Part shown: positions 1-9,439 of the stretch, in pieces
Layout: every line of letters starts with the position of its first letter
How positions within the stretch are numbered: position 1 is the first letter of the stretch
NCBI GenBank assembly: GCA_017305595.1
Contig: JAFKKL010000013.1
Coordinates: forward strand, 1 to 39,729
Direction of reading: 5' to 3'
From: Hyphomicrobiales bacterium
GTDB lineage: Bacteria; Pseudomonadota; Alphaproteobacteria; Rhizobiales; Xanthobacteraceae
Length of the DNA: 39,729 bases
The notes under the pieces: generated by a model
Database searches by the model: none
The model's input: only the letters and a program-made list of their open reading frames with translations
What the model was told of the DNA's origin: nothing
Made by a program: the position numbers and the translations under genes

Positions 1-734
1 TCGCCGGGCGGTCCGCCGCGAACGCCAGCCTCGCCTTCGTTAGCAAGCCGGATGCGGGTTCCGTCTTCCACGCCTTGCGGAATGTTGACGGACAAGCTGC
101 GATCCCGCGTCACGCGTCCCGAGCCGGAGCAGGACGGGCACGCGTCCTCGATCATCTGGCCGCGTCCCTGACAGCCGGGGCAGGTCCGCTCCAGCGTGAA
201 GAACCCTTGCGCCTGACGCACGCGACCGGCGCCACCGCACATCGAGCAGGTCTTCGGCTTGGTGCCGGCTTTCGCGCCGATTCCCGAGCAGGACTCGCAA
301 GTCACCGAAACCGGAATCTCGATCTGTGCGGTCTTGCCGGAGAAAGCCTCCTCCAGCGTGATTTCCATGTTGTAGCGCAGGTCCGCGCCGCGTTCGCGAC
401 CACCGCCGCGACCGCGCTGGCCGGCCATGCCGAACAAGTCCTCGAAAATATCGGAGAACGACGACGCGAAACCCGCACCGAATCCCGCGCCGCCGCCATG
501 ACCTTGCTCGAAGGCGGCGTGGCCAAAGCGGTCGTAGGCAGCGCGCTTGTCGCCGTCCTTCAAGACCTCATAGGCTTCGTTGATTTCCTTGAAGCGGACT
601 TCAGCCGCCTGATCGCCGGGATTGCGATCGGGATGCCACTTCATTGCCAGCTTGCGAAATGCCGACTTGAGTTGCGAACCGTCGGCGGATCGCTCAACTT
701 CCAGGGTTTCGTAGTAGCAGCGCTTCGCCGACAT
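1..734 (-). CDS. dnaJ: Chaperone DnaJ (Hsp40), 3' end outside window
   Basis: Co-chaperone that delivers unfolded clients to DnaK and stimulates its ATPase. Reading leftward from ATG at 734, the N-terminal J domain carries the HPD motif at residues 34-36 (KWHPDRN). A Gly/Phe-rich linker follows, then the zinc-binding domain with four CxxCxGxG-type repeats ([32 protein letters not shown]). The C-terminal substrate-binding domain begins before the window ends, so about 244 of the usual ~375 codons are present. A purine-rich GGGGGACGG lies just upstream of the start. It is downstream of dnaK on the same strand, separated by 138 bases that contain a GC-rich hairpin, so it is probably cotranscribed. 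The usual acidic residue of the N-terminal KDYYE segment is Cys here (RCYYE). Confidence 0.97.
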   Translation of the reverse strand, partial: MSAKRCYYETLEVERSADGSQLKSAFRKLAMKWHPDRNPGDQAAEVRFKEINEAYEVLKDGDKRAAYDRFGHAAFEQGHGGGAGFGAGFASSFSDIFEDLFGMAGQRGRGGGRERGADLRYNMEITLEEAFSGKTAQIEIPVSVTCESCSGIGAKAGTKPKTCSMCGGAGRVRQAQGFFTLERTCPGCQGRGQMIEDACPSCSGSGRVTRDRSLSVNIPQGVEDGTRIRLANEGEAGVRGGPPG

Positions 735-804
735 CACCGTCCCCCGCATCGATTGCCGCGGGAGCGCGTGGCGCAATCCATTGGCTTCGTCGATTGCCGT
801 CCAA

Positions 805-825
805 CCCCCGGGACACGCCCGGGGG
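805..825 (-). other. GC-rich stem-loop between dnaK and dnaJ
   Basis: CCCCCGGG (805-812) pairs perfectly with CCCGGGGG (818-825) around a 5-base loop. On the minus-strand transcript this hairpin lies between the dnaK stop and the dnaJ start. No T-run follows in the direction of transcription, so it is not a classical intrinsic terminator. It may be an attenuating or mRNA-stabilising structure that sets the DnaK:DnaJ ratio; that role is inference. Confidence 0.55.
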
Positions 826-872
826 CAGACTTCGTGTCATCGCAGAACGACATGGCCGTCGATCCCTGACGG

Positions 873-2786
873 TTAGGCCGATTTCTTGCCGTTCTTGTCG
901 TCGTCCACCTCGGTGAACTCGGCATCGACGACATCATCCTGCGCGGCGTCGCGCGCCGCGTCCTTCGCGGCATCGGCCTCGGCCTGTTGCTTGTACATTG
1001 CCTCGCCGAGTTTCATGGACGCTTGGGCCAGCGTATCGCTCTTGGCCTTGATAGCCTCTGCATCGTCGCCCTTCAGCGCCTCCTTCAGATCGCTGACGGC
1101 ATCCTCGATGGCGCGACGATCGCTTTCCGCGACCTTCGATCCATGTTCGGCCAGCGCCTTCTCGGTCGAATGCACCAGCGCATCGGCGTGGTTCTTGGCG
1201 TCAACCGCTTCGCGACGCTTCTTGTCCTCGGCCGCGTTGGCTTCGGCGTCCTTGACCATCTTGTCGATGTCGGCGTCCGACAAACCACCCGAGGCCTGGA
1301 TGCGAATCTGCTGCTCCTTGCCGGTGGCCTTGTCTTTCGCCGACACGTTGACGATGCCATTGGCGTCGATGTCGAACGTCACCTCGATCTGCGGCATGCC
1401 GCGCGGGGCCGGCGGAATACCCATCAGGTCGAACTGACCAAGAATCTTGTTGTCGGCCGCCATTTCGCGCTCACCCTGGAAGACGCGAATGGTAACGGCG
1501 TTCTGGTTGTCCTCAGCGGTCGAGAACACCTGGCTCTTCTTGGTCGGAATCGTGGTGTTGCGGTCGATGATGCGGGTGAACACGCCGCCCAGCGTCTCGA
1601 TGCCGAGCGACAGCGGCGTGACGTCGAGCAGCAGCACGTCCTTGACGTCGCCCTGCAACACGCCGGCCTGCACCGCCGCACCGATCGCCACCACCTCGTC
1701 GGGATTGACGCCCTTGTGCGGCTCCTTGCCGAACAGTTGCTTCACGACTTCCTGCACCTTCGGCATACGCGTCATGCCGCCGACCAGAACGACTTCGCCG
1801 ATCTCACCGGCGGTCAGGCCGGCGTCCTTCAGCGCCTTGCGGCACGGCTCGATGGTCTTCTGGACGAGATCCTCGACCAGCGCTTCGAACTTGGCGCGGG
1901 TCAGCTTCATCGTCAGATGTTTCGGACCGGACTGATCCGCCGTGATGAACGGCAGATTGATTTCGGTCTGCGTCGTCGACGACAGCTCGATCTTGGCCTT
2001 CTCCGCCGCTTCCTTCAGGCGCTGAAGCGCGAGCTTGTCCTTGGTGAGATCAATGCCCTGCTCCTTCTTGAATTCGGCCGCAAGATACTCGACGAGCCGC
2101 ATGTCGAAGTCTTCACCGCCGAGGAAGGTGTCGCCGTTGGTGGACTTCACCTCGAACACGCCGTCGCCGATTTCCAGAATCGACACGTCGAAGGTGCCGC
2201 CGCCAAGGTCGTAGACCGCGATGGTGCCCTGCTTCCCCTTGTCGAGACCGTAGGCCAGCGCAGCCGCGGTCGGCTCGTTGATGATGCGCAGCACTTCAAG
2301 GCCGGCGATCTTGCCAGCGTCCTTGGTGGCCTGACGCTGGGCGTCGTTGAAGTAGGCTGGAACAGTGATGACCGCCTGCTCGACCTTCTGACCGAGATGC
2401 GCTTCCGCGGTCTCTTTCATCTTCTGCAGGATGAACGCCGAGACCTGCGACGGCGAATAGGTCTTGCCGTCCACCTCGACCCAGGCGTCGCCGTTGCCGG
2501 CCTTCGCAATCTTGTAGGGGACGAGCTTCTTGTCCTTCTCGACCATCGGGTCGTCGTAACGGCGGCCGATCAGGCGCTTGACCGCAAAAATCGTGCGCTC
2601 CGGATTGGTAACGGCCTGGCGCTTGGCCGGCTGGCCGACGAGCCGTTCGCCATCGTCAGTGAATGCGACGATCGACGGCGTAGTGCGCATGCCCTCGGCG
2701 TTCTCAATGACTTTCGCGGTCTTGCCGTCCATGACGGCAACGCACGAATTGGTCGTCCCGAGATCGATCCCAATGACCTTTCCCAT
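873..2786 (-). CDS. dnaK: Molecular chaperone DnaK (Hsp70)
   Basis: ATP-dependent cytoplasmic Hsp70 chaperone. The protein opens [16 protein letters not shown], the phosphate-1 loop of the actin-like nucleotide-binding domain. It also has the [10 protein letters not shown] phosphate-2 segment, the [10 protein letters not shown] segment, the interdomain linker [13 protein letters not shown], a beta-sandwich substrate domain and an alpha-helical lid. The charged tail contains EFTEVDDD. Length is 637 aa from this start, typical of the family. An in-frame ATG three codons upstream (2795) leaves only two bases between AAGG and the start. ATG 2786 leaves about 11, so I prefer it, but the choice is not settled. 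It lies upstream of dnaJ and downstream of an RpoH-like promoter. I found no CIRCE element upstream, although hrcA is nearby. Confidence 0.98.
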   Translation of the reverse strand: MGKVIGIDLGTTNSCVAVMDGKTAKVIENAEGMRTTPSIVAFTDDGERLVGQPAKRQAVTNPERTIFAVKRLIGRRYDDPMVEKDKKLVPYKIAKAGNGDAWVEVDGKTYSPSQVSAFILQKMKETAEAHLGQKVEQAVITVPAYFNDAQRQATKDAGKIAGLEVLRIINEPTAAALAYGLDKGKQGTIAVYDLGGGTFDVSILEIGDGVFEVKSTNGDTFLGGEDFDMRLVEYLAAEFKKEQGIDLTKDKLALQRLKEAAEKAKIELSSTTQTEINLPFITADQSGPKHLTMKLTRAKFEALVEDLVQKTIEPCRKALKDAGLTAGEIGEVVLVGGMTRMPKVQEVVKQLFGKEPHKGVNPDEVVAIGAAVQAGVLQGDVKDVLLLDVTPLSLGIETLGGVFTRIIDRNTTIPTKKSQVFSTAEDNQNAVTIRVFQGEREMAADNKILGQFDLMGIPPAPRGMPQIEVTFDIDANGIVNVSAKDKATGKEQQIRIQASGGLSDADIDKMVKDAEANAAEDKKRREAVDAKNHADALVHSTEKALAEHGSKVAESDRRAIEDAVSDLKEALKGDDAEAIKAKSDTLAQASMKLGEAMYKQQAEADAAKDAARDAAQDDVVDAEFTEVDDDKNGKKSA

Positions 2787-2853
2787 AGTGTCCATATCCT
2801 TCTCGTTGCGGCAGGTCGGCTGGGCCCTGACGGCGCCCCGGGCCGATCCCCCA

Positions 2854-2875
2854 AATATCGAATGTTCGCGATATT
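2854..2875 (-). promoter_or_regulatory. AU-rich stem-loop at 5' end of dnaK leader
   Basis: AATATCG (2854-2860) and CGATATT (2869-2875) form a perfect 7-bp inverted repeat with an 8-base loop. It lies immediately downstream of the predicted -10 element, at the extreme 5' end of the expected dnaK mRNA and about 70 bases before the start codon. The stem is A/U-rich in an otherwise GC-rich leader. It could protect the 5' end, or act as a temperature-labile structure or a protein-binding site. It does not pair with the ribosome binding site. Confidence 0.4.
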
Positions 2876-2886
2876 GCGATGGTGAG

Positions 2887-2919
2887 CCTCATATAGAAGG
2901 GGGGTGTCTCACCCGCAAG
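2887..2919 (-). promoter_or_regulatory. Predicted heat-shock (RpoH) promoter of dnaK
   Basis: Reading the minus strand, CTTGCGG begins at 2919 (-35) and CCCTTCTATATGAGG spans 2901-2887 (-10 region). This resembles the alphaproteobacterial sigma-32 pattern of a CTTG -35 box and a C-rich, TATAT-containing -10. A 6-bp inverted repeat, GGTGAG (2881-2886) and CTCACC (2908-2913), brackets the -10 region. Expected transcription starts near 2880, giving a leader of about 90 bases. Confidence 0.6.
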
Positions 2920-3101
2920 GACCGGGCATTGCTTGGATTCGCGAAAACCAGGATTTCGAGGGACCAAATGTGAGGTCATCCGGCCAGGTGGACCGGAGTC
3001 GGTCAGTTCGCCATGTACGGCATTCGCGGAGAAATGCTATGGCAGGATGGCCTGATCGGCTGACCATCGAACGGCCTCAATACCTGCTCAATTAAACCCG
3101 C

Positions 3102-4040
3102 ATGAAACACCTTGTCCGCTGTCTCGCTATCGCACTGGCCACGCTGTGGGCTCTGCCGACCCTCGCCGCCGACTCGACCTATCTGCCGGGCACCCGGCTG
3201 GGCCTGGTTCCCCTGGTCGGCCTTGCGCCCGCCAAATCCTTCGTCGGTTTCGAGACTGAGGATCACAGCGTCAAGGTGCTGATCACCGAGCTTCCCGCCG
3301 CGGCCTATCGCGAGGTCGAAACCACGTTCAAGACCCATCCGGAAGGCGCCAACGGCATCAAGCCGGAAACCGTCGAAACCAGCGCGGGGCTCGCGTTCTA
3401 CGCCGTCGAGAACGCCAGAGAAGGCACCGCTGCGGTGCGGCGCTATTCCATGATCCTTTCCGGCGGATCGTTTTCCGGTTTCGTCGCCGTGCAGGTCCCC
3501 GAAAGCGCCAGCAAGATCTACACCGATGACGCCATCCGTTCGATGTTCGCGACAGCCAGCGTTCGCTCAAATGTCCCTGACAGTGAGCAGTTGGGGACGC
3601 TTCCCTTCAAGGTCACCGAACGCGGCGACTTCAAATCGGTGCGGACCCTGACACCGGGCGGCGCCATCATGCTGGTGGATTCAGGCGAGACCATCGATAT
3701 CGAGAAAGCCCCGTTTATGGTGCTGGGCGTGGTCGGCTCGGTGCCGGACAAGTCCGACGATCGGGCCCGTTACGCCGAGCAGGCGGCCCGGCTGATCCCG
3801 GGATTGCGCGAAGGCCGCATCACGATGTCCGAACCGATCCGGATCGAGAGCGCGCCGGGCTTCGAGACCCGCATCGATGCCGTCAGCGGCAAGGACGCAA
3901 CCCCCGTCACGGTGGTACAATGGCTGCGGTTCGGCAGTGGTGGCCGTGCGATCCGGGTGATCGGCAGTGCCCCGCGCGATCAATGGTCGGACGCCTTCTC
4001 CCGCTTCCGAACCGTCCGCGACGGCATCCAGCTACGGTAA
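3102..4040 (+). CDS. Exported protein of unknown function
   Basis: I do not recognise a named family. The 312-aa product starts MKHLVRC, followed by a hydrophobic stretch and a likely signal-peptidase site near residues 21-23 (LAA/DS), so it is probably periplasmic. The mature part is soluble, without membrane segments. It contains a hydrophobic, glycine-bearing middle (SGGSFSGFVAVQVP) and a C-terminal segment ending FRTVRDGIQLR. GC-rich third codon positions and an uninterrupted frame support a real gene. No strong ribosome binding site precedes the ATG. It lies on the opposite strand between dnaK and grpE, 84 bases upstream of the nicotinamidase gene, so the two may be cotranscribed. Confidence 0.8.
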   Translation: MKHLVRCLAIALATLWALPTLAADSTYLPGTRLGLVPLVGLAPAKSFVGFETEDHSVKVLITELPAAAYREVETTFKTHPEGANGIKPETVETSAGLAFYAVENAREGTAAVRRYSMILSGGSFSGFVAVQVPESASKIYTDDAIRSMFATASVRSNVPDSEQLGTLPFKVTERGDFKSVRTLTPGGAIMLVDSGETIDIEKAPFMVLGVVGSVPDKSDDRARYAEQAARLIPGLREGRITMSEPIRIESAPGFETRIDAVSGKDATPVTVVQWLRFGSGGRAIRVIGSAPRDQWSDAFSRFRTVRDGIQLR

Positions 4041-4124
4041 GCCGTCGAACTGTCCCAGGCGTCGGCTTTACCTTTCGCCCTCGACCTGATTTGCTTCTCT
4101 CGTCTCGCTGCGGGAGGTTGAGCC

Positions 4125-4841
4125 ATGCTGAACAGACGGCAGATACTTGTGACAATCAAAGCCACCGCCATCGCGGGCGTGATGCCGGGAGTAGCACGCG
4201 CCGCCGACAAAATCGCAATCGACGGCAAATCTGTCCTACTCGTCATCGACGTGCAGAACTGCTTCCTACCCGGCGGTAGTCTTGCAGTGAAGGACGGTGA
4301 TCAGGTGGTGCCGGTGATCAACCGCATCGCCAAGAGCTTCGCCAATGTGGTGATGACGCAGGACTGGCACACCGCAGGGCACGTCTCGTTCGCGTCGAGC
4401 CACAGCGGCAAGAAACCGTTCGAAGTGATCGACCTGAACTACGGCAAGCAGGTGCTGTGGCCAGATCATTGCGTACAAGGCACCGAGGGCGCGGCACTGT
4501 CGAAAAACCTCGACATTCCCCAGGCGGAGCTGATCCTGCGCAAAGGCTTTCACAAGGACGTCGACAGCTATTCGGCCTTCACCGAGGCCGACGGCAAAAC
4601 CTCGACCGGGCTTGCGAAATACCTTGAGGCGCGTGGGCTACAACGTGTCTTCGTCGCCGGGCTCGCAACTGACTTTTGCGTTGCGTGGAGCGCGCTCGAC
4701 GCGCGCAAAGCGGGCTTCGAAACCTATGTTGTCGAGGATGCCTGCCGAGGCATCGACACGCAGGGGTCGCTGGCGAAAGCGTGGTCCGACATGGACAAGG
4801 CCGGCGTCAAACGCGTTCAATCCAGCGACATCGCGGCCTGA
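4125..4841 (+). CDS. pncA: Nicotinamidase/pyrazinamidase with Tat-like signal peptide
   Basis: Isochorismatase-fold amidase hydrolysing nicotinamide to nicotinate in NAD salvage. The triad is visible as Asp42 (VIDVQN), Lys140 (LRKGFHKDVDSYSAF) and Cys185 (TDFCV). Metal ligands are Asp80 and His82 (TQDWH), with His115 (WPDHC) as the likely third. The TDFCV segment and the WPDHCVQGT block are diagnostic of PncA. The N-terminus is unusual: NRRQIL followed by a hydrophobic stretch and VARA/AD near residue 26 looks like a twin-arginine export signal, and the catalytic domain starts only at about residue 30. Most PncA enzymes are cytoplasmic and about 210 aa, against 238 here. GGGAGG lies 8 bases upstream of the ATG. 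It converges with grpE. Confidence 0.92.
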   Translation: MLNRRQILVTIKATAIAGVMPGVARAADKIAIDGKSVLLVIDVQNCFLPGGSLAVKDGDQVVPVINRIAKSFANVVMTQDWHTAGHVSFASSHSGKKPFEVIDLNYGKQVLWPDHCVQGTEGAALSKNLDIPQAELILRKGFHKDVDSYSAFTEADGKTSTGLAKYLEARGLQRVFVAGLATDFCVAWSALDARKAGFETYVVEDACRGIDTQGSLAKAWSDMDKAGVKRVQSSDIAA

Positions 4842-4902
4842 GCGATTATTACAGCTACAACAGAAAGAGTAGCCTTCCGTTTACGCGGTGGCCGCCGCTT
4901 TG

Positions 4903-5505
4903 TTACTCGGTAGCCGCAGCCTTGGCCCCGCCTTTCGAAACACCGACCAGCGCCGGGCGCAACACGCGCTCGCCGATCATGAAGCCGGCCTGAATCACCT
5001 GCACGACAGTCCCCGCCGGGACGGACGGATCCGGCACTTCGAACATTGCCTGCTGGAAATTCGGATCGAACTTCTGGCCGGCGGGATCGAACTTCTTGAC
5101 GCCGTTCTTTTCCAGAGCGTTGAGCAGCGAACGTTCGGTCAGCTCAACGCCTTCCATCAAGGACTTGAGTCCGGGGTCGGCGGCGGCCCGCGCTTCCGCC
5201 GGCACGGCATCGAGCGCGCGTTGCAGGTTGTCAGCAATCTCGAGCACGTCGCGCGCAAAGCCGGTGATGCCATAGGTCCGCGCGTCGGCGACCTCGCGCG
5301 TGGTGCGCTTGCGCAGATTTTCCATCTCCGCCAGCGTCCGCAACATCTTGTCGCGCGCCTCGGCGGCTTCCTTGGTCAAGGCTTCGACCGATCCTTCCTC
5401 GGGATCGTCCGGCATGATGTAGGGCTTGGACACGACCGGTTCCGTGTCCTGCACGGACTTTTCCGGATTATCCTTCGGTCCGTTCTGCCCGTTACGTTCA
5501 GTCAT
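4903..5505 (-). CDS. grpE: Nucleotide exchange factor GrpE
   Basis: Releases ADP from DnaK, completing the DnaK-DnaJ-GrpE cycle. The 200-aa protein has a poorly conserved polar N-terminus and a long coiled-coil helix around residues 40-95 ([17 protein letters not shown]). Then come the DNLQRAL segment and the C-terminal beta domain with the family signature ([19 protein letters not shown]). Its length is normal. It lies 121 bases downstream of hrcA on the same strand, the common hrcA-grpE arrangement. The gap contains a short GC-rich hairpin, GGGGC-CGA-GCCCC (5599-5611), with no T-run. It converges with the nicotinamidase gene. Confidence 0.97.
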   Translation of the reverse strand: MTERNGQNGPKDNPEKSVQDTEPVVSKPYIMPDDPEEGSVEALTKEAAEARDKMLRTLAEMENLRKRTTREVADARTYGITGFARDVLEIADNLQRALDAVPAEARAAADPGLKSLMEGVELTERSLLNALEKNGVKKFDPAGQKFDPNFQQAMFEVPDPSVPAGTVVQVIQAGFMIGERVLRPALVGVSKGGAKAAATE

Positions 5506-5626
5506 TACTCAGCTTTCTCGAAAATCGTCTCGAATTGAAGGGGAAGATGCTGGCCGGGATATCGGTGCTTTCGCCGGGAAAATCAAGGCTGTGCTTGTGG
5601 GGCCGAGCCCCGCACGGCAACGTGGA

Positions 5627-6715
5627 TCAGCCGCCGAGCATCCGGCTGACGATGCGCGCGGCATAATCCACCATCGGAATCACCCGGGCGTAGTTCAGCC
5701 GCGTCGGGCCGATGACGCCGAGCACACCAACGATGTGGCCGGCGCCGTCGCTATAGGGCGCGATGATCGTCGACGAACCCGACAGCGAAAACAGCTTGTT
5801 TTCCGAGCCGATGAAGATGCGGACGCCTTCGGCGCGTTCGGCACGGCCGAGCAGATCGATCACACCGCGCTTGCTTTCGAGATCGTCGAACAGCGAGCGC
5901 ACCCGCTCGAGATCTTCCAGCGCGTGCAGGTCTTCCAGCAGATTGGCGTGGCCGCGCACGATCAGTTGCCGATCCTCACCATCCCCACCGGACCAGCTTG
6001 CAAAGCCCGCCGCGATGATCTTCTGCGTCAGTTGATCGAGTTCGGCACGGCTTTGCGCCAGCGCTGATTCCAGCTCAAGCCGCGCTTCCGCCAGCGTACG
6101 GCCGCGAATCCGCGCATTGAGGAAATTCGATGCTTCGACCAGCGCCGACGACGGCACGCCGGGCGGCAGATCCAGCACGCGGTTCTCGACCTGCCCGTCT
6201 TCGGCGACCAGCACCACCAACGCGCGCGACGGCTCCAGCCGCACGAATTCGATATGCTTCAGCCGCACATTCGACTTCGCGGTGAGCACCACGGCAGCCG
6301 CGCGCGACAAACCGGACAACTGCGTCAGCGCCTCACCGAGCGCCGCCTCGACGGTCTGCGCCTTGCCAACCGACGCCAGTTGGTTTTCGATCGATTGCCG
6401 TTCCGGCTCGGACAAATCGCCGACCTGCATCAGCGCATCGACGAAAAAGCGCAAGCCGAGTTCCGTCGGCAGCCGCCCGGCCGAGGTATGCGGCGCGTAG
6501 ATCAACCCGAGTTGCTCGAGATCGGACATCACGTTGCGTACCGAGGCCGGCGACAGCGGAATGGTGATCAGGCGCGAGATGTTGCGCGAGCCCGCCGGTT
6601 CTCCGGTGGCGAGATAACTCTCGACAATTTGCCGGAAAATTTCCCGCGAACGTTCGTTGAGCTGGGCCAGTCCCGCTTTCGGCGCGATCAGGCCGATCGG
6701 ATCATGATGGGCCAC
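5627..6715 (-). CDS. hrcA: Heat-inducible transcription repressor HrcA
   Basis: Repressor that binds CIRCE operators (TTAGCACTC-N9-GAGTGCTAA), usually in front of groESL in alphaproteobacteria. The N-terminal winged helix covers about residues 15-90 ([21 protein letters not shown] and [19 protein letters not shown]). A GAF-like domain follows, with the typical ending [18 protein letters not shown]. Length is 362 aa, as expected. The start is GTG at 6715, with AAGGAG about 7 bases upstream. I saw no CIRCE motif in its own upstream region or in front of dnaK, so its target is probably elsewhere. It is divergent from rph across a 167-base gap. Confidence 0.97.
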   Translation of the reverse strand: MAHHDPIGLIAPKAGLAQLNERSREIFRQIVESYLATGEPAGSRNISRLITIPLSPASVRNVMSDLEQLGLIYAPHTSAGRLPTELGLRFFVDALMQVGDLSEPERQSIENQLASVGKAQTVEAALGEALTQLSGLSRAAAVVLTAKSNVRLKHIEFVRLEPSRALVVLVAEDGQVENRVLDLPPGVPSSALVEASNFLNARIRGRTLAEARLELESALAQSRAELDQLTQKIIAAGFASWSGGDGEDRQLIVRGHANLLEDLHALEDLERVRSLFDDLESKRGVIDLLGRAERAEGVRIFIGSENKLFSLSGSSTIIAPYSDGAGHIVGVLGVIGPTRLNYARVIPMVDYAARIVSRMLGG

Positions 6716-6882
6716 GAGTAACTCCTTGGTCGATGGGCTTTAATTTGTCCATCTTGGGGCCCGGTTACAAGCCGGTATAACGCCCAAGGCCGTGGCCACC
6801 CCAAAAGCCTTGCCGCTGCCGCCTGCGCCACCTAAAAGCACCGGCAAGACGACAACCTTCCTTGATTTGCAGGAGAATTGCC

Positions 6883-7605
6883 ATGCGGCCCAGCCGTCGC
6901 GCGCCGGATGAGTTGCGACCCGTTTCGCTGGAACGCGGCGTGGTCAAGTACGCTGAGGGTTCTTGCCTGGTGAAATTCGGCGATACCCACGTCCTGGTCA
7001 CGGCAACCCTCGAGGAGCGGCTACCGCCGTGGCTCAAGGGTCAGGGCCGCGGCTGGGTCACCGCCGAATACGGCATGCTGCCGCGCGCCACGCTGGAGCG
7101 GACCCGCCGCGAGGCGTCGGCCGGCAAGCAAAACGGCCGCACCGTGGAAATCCAGCGCCTGATCGGCCGCTCGCTGCGCGCGACCCTCGACCTCGAAGCG
7201 CTGGGTGAGCGGCAGATCACCGTCGATTGCGACGTGCTGCAGGCCGATGGCGGCACCCGCACCGCATCGATTACCGGCGCCTGGGTCGCGCTCGCCGACT
7301 GCATCGGCTGGATGAAGAGTCGCAACATGTTCAAGAACGGCGGTGGCAACGTGCTGCGCGATAACGTCGCCGCGATCTCGTGCGGTATCTACAACGGCAC
7401 CCCGGTGCTCGACCTCGACTATGCCGAGGATTCCGAAGCCGAGACCGATGCAAACTTCGTCATGACCGGCGACGGCCGCATCGTCGAAGTGCAGGGCACC
7501 GCCGAGAAAACGCCGTTCTCGCAGGACGAGTTCCTGGCGCTGATGGCGCTGGCACGCAAGGGCGTGGCGCGGCTGGTCGATCTGCAGAAAATGGCGGTGG
7601 CATAA
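6883..7605 (+). CDS. rph: Ribonuclease PH
   Basis: Phosphorolytic 3'-to-5' exoribonuclease that trims tRNA precursors; works as a hexamer. The 240-aa product begins [19 protein letters not shown] and contains the RNase PH core blocks ([66 protein letters not shown]). The ATG at 6883 has AGGAGA six bases upstream. A TTG seven codons earlier is open but unsupported. It heads a plus-strand run rph-rdgB-hemW, with 48 bases to rdgB, and is divergent from hrcA. Confidence 0.98.
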   Translation: MRPSRRAPDELRPVSLERGVVKYAEGSCLVKFGDTHVLVTATLEERLPPWLKGQGRGWVTAEYGMLPRATLERTRREASAGKQNGRTVEIQRLIGRSLRATLDLEALGERQITVDCDVLQADGGTRTASITGAWVALADCIGWMKSRNMFKNGGGNVLRDNVAAISCGIYNGTPVLDLDYAEDSEAETDANFVMTGDGRIVEVQGTAEKTPFSQDEFLALMALARKGVARLVDLQKMAVA

Positions 7606-7653
7606 ATTTGCCGTGTCGTGGTTTCGCGGCCGGCATTGACGTAGGATGACGGA

Positions 7654-8289
7654 ATGCATCGGCGAATCACCGGCAAACTCGTGATCGCGACTCACAATCC
7701 CGGCAAGCTTGTCGAGATGCGCGAGTTGCTTGCGCCTTACGGCATCGAGGCGATCTCGGCGGGTGAACTGAATCTCGATGAGCCCGACGAGACCGGCGAC
7801 AACTTTCAGGCCAATGCCCGCATCAAGGCCGTCGCCGCCGCGAATGCGTCAGGACTGCCGGCCTTCGCCGACGATTCCGGCCTCGCGGTCGATGCGCTCG
7901 ACGGCGCGCCGGGAATCTATTCGGCGCGCTGGGCCGGACCGTCGAAGGATTTCACCGCGGCGATGACGCAGATCGAGCGGCTGTTGCAGGAACGCGGCGC
8001 CACCACGCCGGACAAGCGCACCGCGCATTTCATCTCGGCACTGTGCGTGGCTTGGCCCGACGGACATCTTGAGGAAGTCGAGGCGCGCGTCGAAGGCACG
8101 CTGGTCTGGCCGCCGCGCGGCACTGCCGGTTTCGGCTACGATCCGGCTTTCCTGCCCGACGGACATCATCGCACCTTCGGCGAAATGACCAGCATCGAGA
8201 AGCACGGCCTGCCGCCGCTCGGCCTCGGGCTGTCGCACCGCGCCCGAGCCTTCGTCAAACTCGCGGAGATCTGCCTTGAGCCGCGCTGA
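7654..8289 (+). CDS. rdgB: dITP/XTP pyrophosphatase (RdgB/HAM1)
   Basis: Hydrolyses non-canonical purine nucleotides (dITP, XTP) to monophosphates, keeping them out of DNA and RNA. Family motifs are THNPGK near residues 13-18, [33 protein letters not shown] and [10 protein letters not shown]. Length is 211 aa, as usual. Its last 14 bases overlap the start of hemW, so translation of the two is probably coupled. Confidence 0.96.
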   Translation: MHRRITGKLVIATHNPGKLVEMRELLAPYGIEAISAGELNLDEPDETGDNFQANARIKAVAAANASGLPAFADDSGLAVDALDGAPGIYSARWAGPSKDFTAAMTQIERLLQERGATTPDKRTAHFISALCVAWPDGHLEEVEARVEGTLVWPPRGTAGFGYDPAFLPDGHHRTFGEMTSIEKHGLPPLGLGLSHRARAFVKLAEICLEPR

Positions 8290-9436
8290 CGCCAACGACG
8301 CTTTCGGCGTCTACATTCACTGGCCGTTCTGCCTGTCGAAGTGCCCTTACTGCGACTTCAACAGCCACGTCCGCCACGCGCCGATCGACGAAGCCCGCTA
8401 CGTCAACGCGTTTGCGCGCGAGATCGAAGCGATGGCGGTGCGTGCCCCCGGCCGCGATGTCTCGTCGATCTTCTTCGGCGGCGGCACGCCGTCGCTGATG
8501 CAGCCACAGACCATCGGCGGTATCCTCGACGCGATCAGCAAGCACTGGACCGTTTCCCCCGGCGTTGAAGTGACGCTGGAAGCCAACCCCACCAGCGTCG
8601 ACGCGACACGCTTTCACGGTTATCGCGCCGCCGGCGTCAATCGCGTCTCGCTCGGCGTGCAGGCGCTCGACGATGCCTCGCTGAAAATGCTGGGCCGGCT
8701 GCATACCGCGCGCGAAGCGCTCGATGCCGTTGCCATCGCGCGCAGCGCATTCGACCGCTATTCGTTCGACCTGATCTACGCGCGGCCGGACCAGACACCG
8801 CAAATGTGGACCGACGAACTGACGTTCGCGATTTCGGAAGCCGCCGAACATCTGTCGCTTTATCAACTGACCATCGAGGAAGGCACGCCATTCTTCGGCC
8901 TGCACGCAGCCGGCAAACTGAAGACGCCGGATGAAGCGACCGCCCGCACCCTCTACGATGTAACCCAAGAGGTTTGCGCCAGGCACGGCCTGCCGGCTTA
9001 CGAGATTTCCAATCACGCGCGCCCCGGCGCGGAGTGTCGACATAACCTGGTTTACTGGCGCGGTCAGGAATATGCGGGGATCGGTCCCGGCGCGCATGGG
9101 CGGCTCGACATCGGCGGCATTCGCCACGCGCTCGCGACCGAGAAGCGGCCGGAGGCGTGGCTGATGCGCGTCGAAGCCAACGGCCACGGCATCGTCACCG
9201 ACGACTTGCTCAACCGTGAGGAACGCGCCGACGAATTCCTGCTGATGGGCCTGCGGCTCGCCGAGGGTATCGATCCCCAGCGCTACGCCGCGCTGTCAGG
9301 ACGCGAACTCGATGCGGCACGCATTACCGTGCTGCGCGAAGAAGGTGCCATCACCGTCGATCCCAGCGGACGGCTGCGCGTCACGCAAGCCGGTTTCCCG
9401 CTGCTCGACGCCGTGGTCGCTGACCTCGCAGCCTAA
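8276..9436 (+). CDS. hemW: Radical SAM heme chaperone HemW (HemN-like)
   Basis: Radical SAM protein of the HemN superfamily, now regarded as a heme chaperone rather than a coproporphyrinogen oxidase. It binds a 4Fe-4S cluster through C19-x3-C23-x2-C26 ([11 protein letters not shown]) and SAM through GGGTPS (68-73). The spacing matches HemW, and the extra N-terminal residues of true HemN are absent. Length is 386 aa. The start is TTG at 8276, inside rdgB; GGAG lies 8 bases upstream, and no ATG occurs before the CxxxCxxC motif in this frame. It converges with the lipoprotein gene with only a 3-base gap. Confidence 0.93.
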   Translation: MSRADANDAFGVYIHWPFCLSKCPYCDFNSHVRHAPIDEARYVNAFAREIEAMAVRAPGRDVSSIFFGGGTPSLMQPQTIGGILDAISKHWTVSPGVEVTLEANPTSVDATRFHGYRAAGVNRVSLGVQALDDASLKMLGRLHTAREALDAVAIARSAFDRYSFDLIYARPDQTPQMWTDELTFAISEAAEHLSLYQLTIEEGTPFFGLHAAGKLKTPDEATARTLYDVTQEVCARHGLPAYEISNHARPGAECRHNLVYWRGQEYAGIGPGAHGRLDIGGIRHALATEKRPEAWLMRVEANGHGIVTDDLLNREERADEFLLMGLRLAEGIDPQRYAALSGRELDAARITVLREEGAITVDPSGRLRVTQAGFPLLDAVVADLAA

Positions 9437-9439
9437 ACG

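Noticed and set aside
987-2885. 632-codon plus-strand ORF opposite dnaK
   Set aside because: Antisense shadow of dnaK caused by GC-rich third positions; His/Arg/Asp-rich composition without recognisable domains.
2787-6882. CIRCE operator (TTAGCACTC-N9-GAGTGCTAA)
   Set aside because: Looked for near dnaK, grpE and hrcA because hrcA is present; no matching inverted repeat was seen.
8255-9187. 310-codon minus-strand ORF opposite hemW
   Set aside because: No domain and Arg/Gly-rich composition; hemW motifs are intact on the plus strand.
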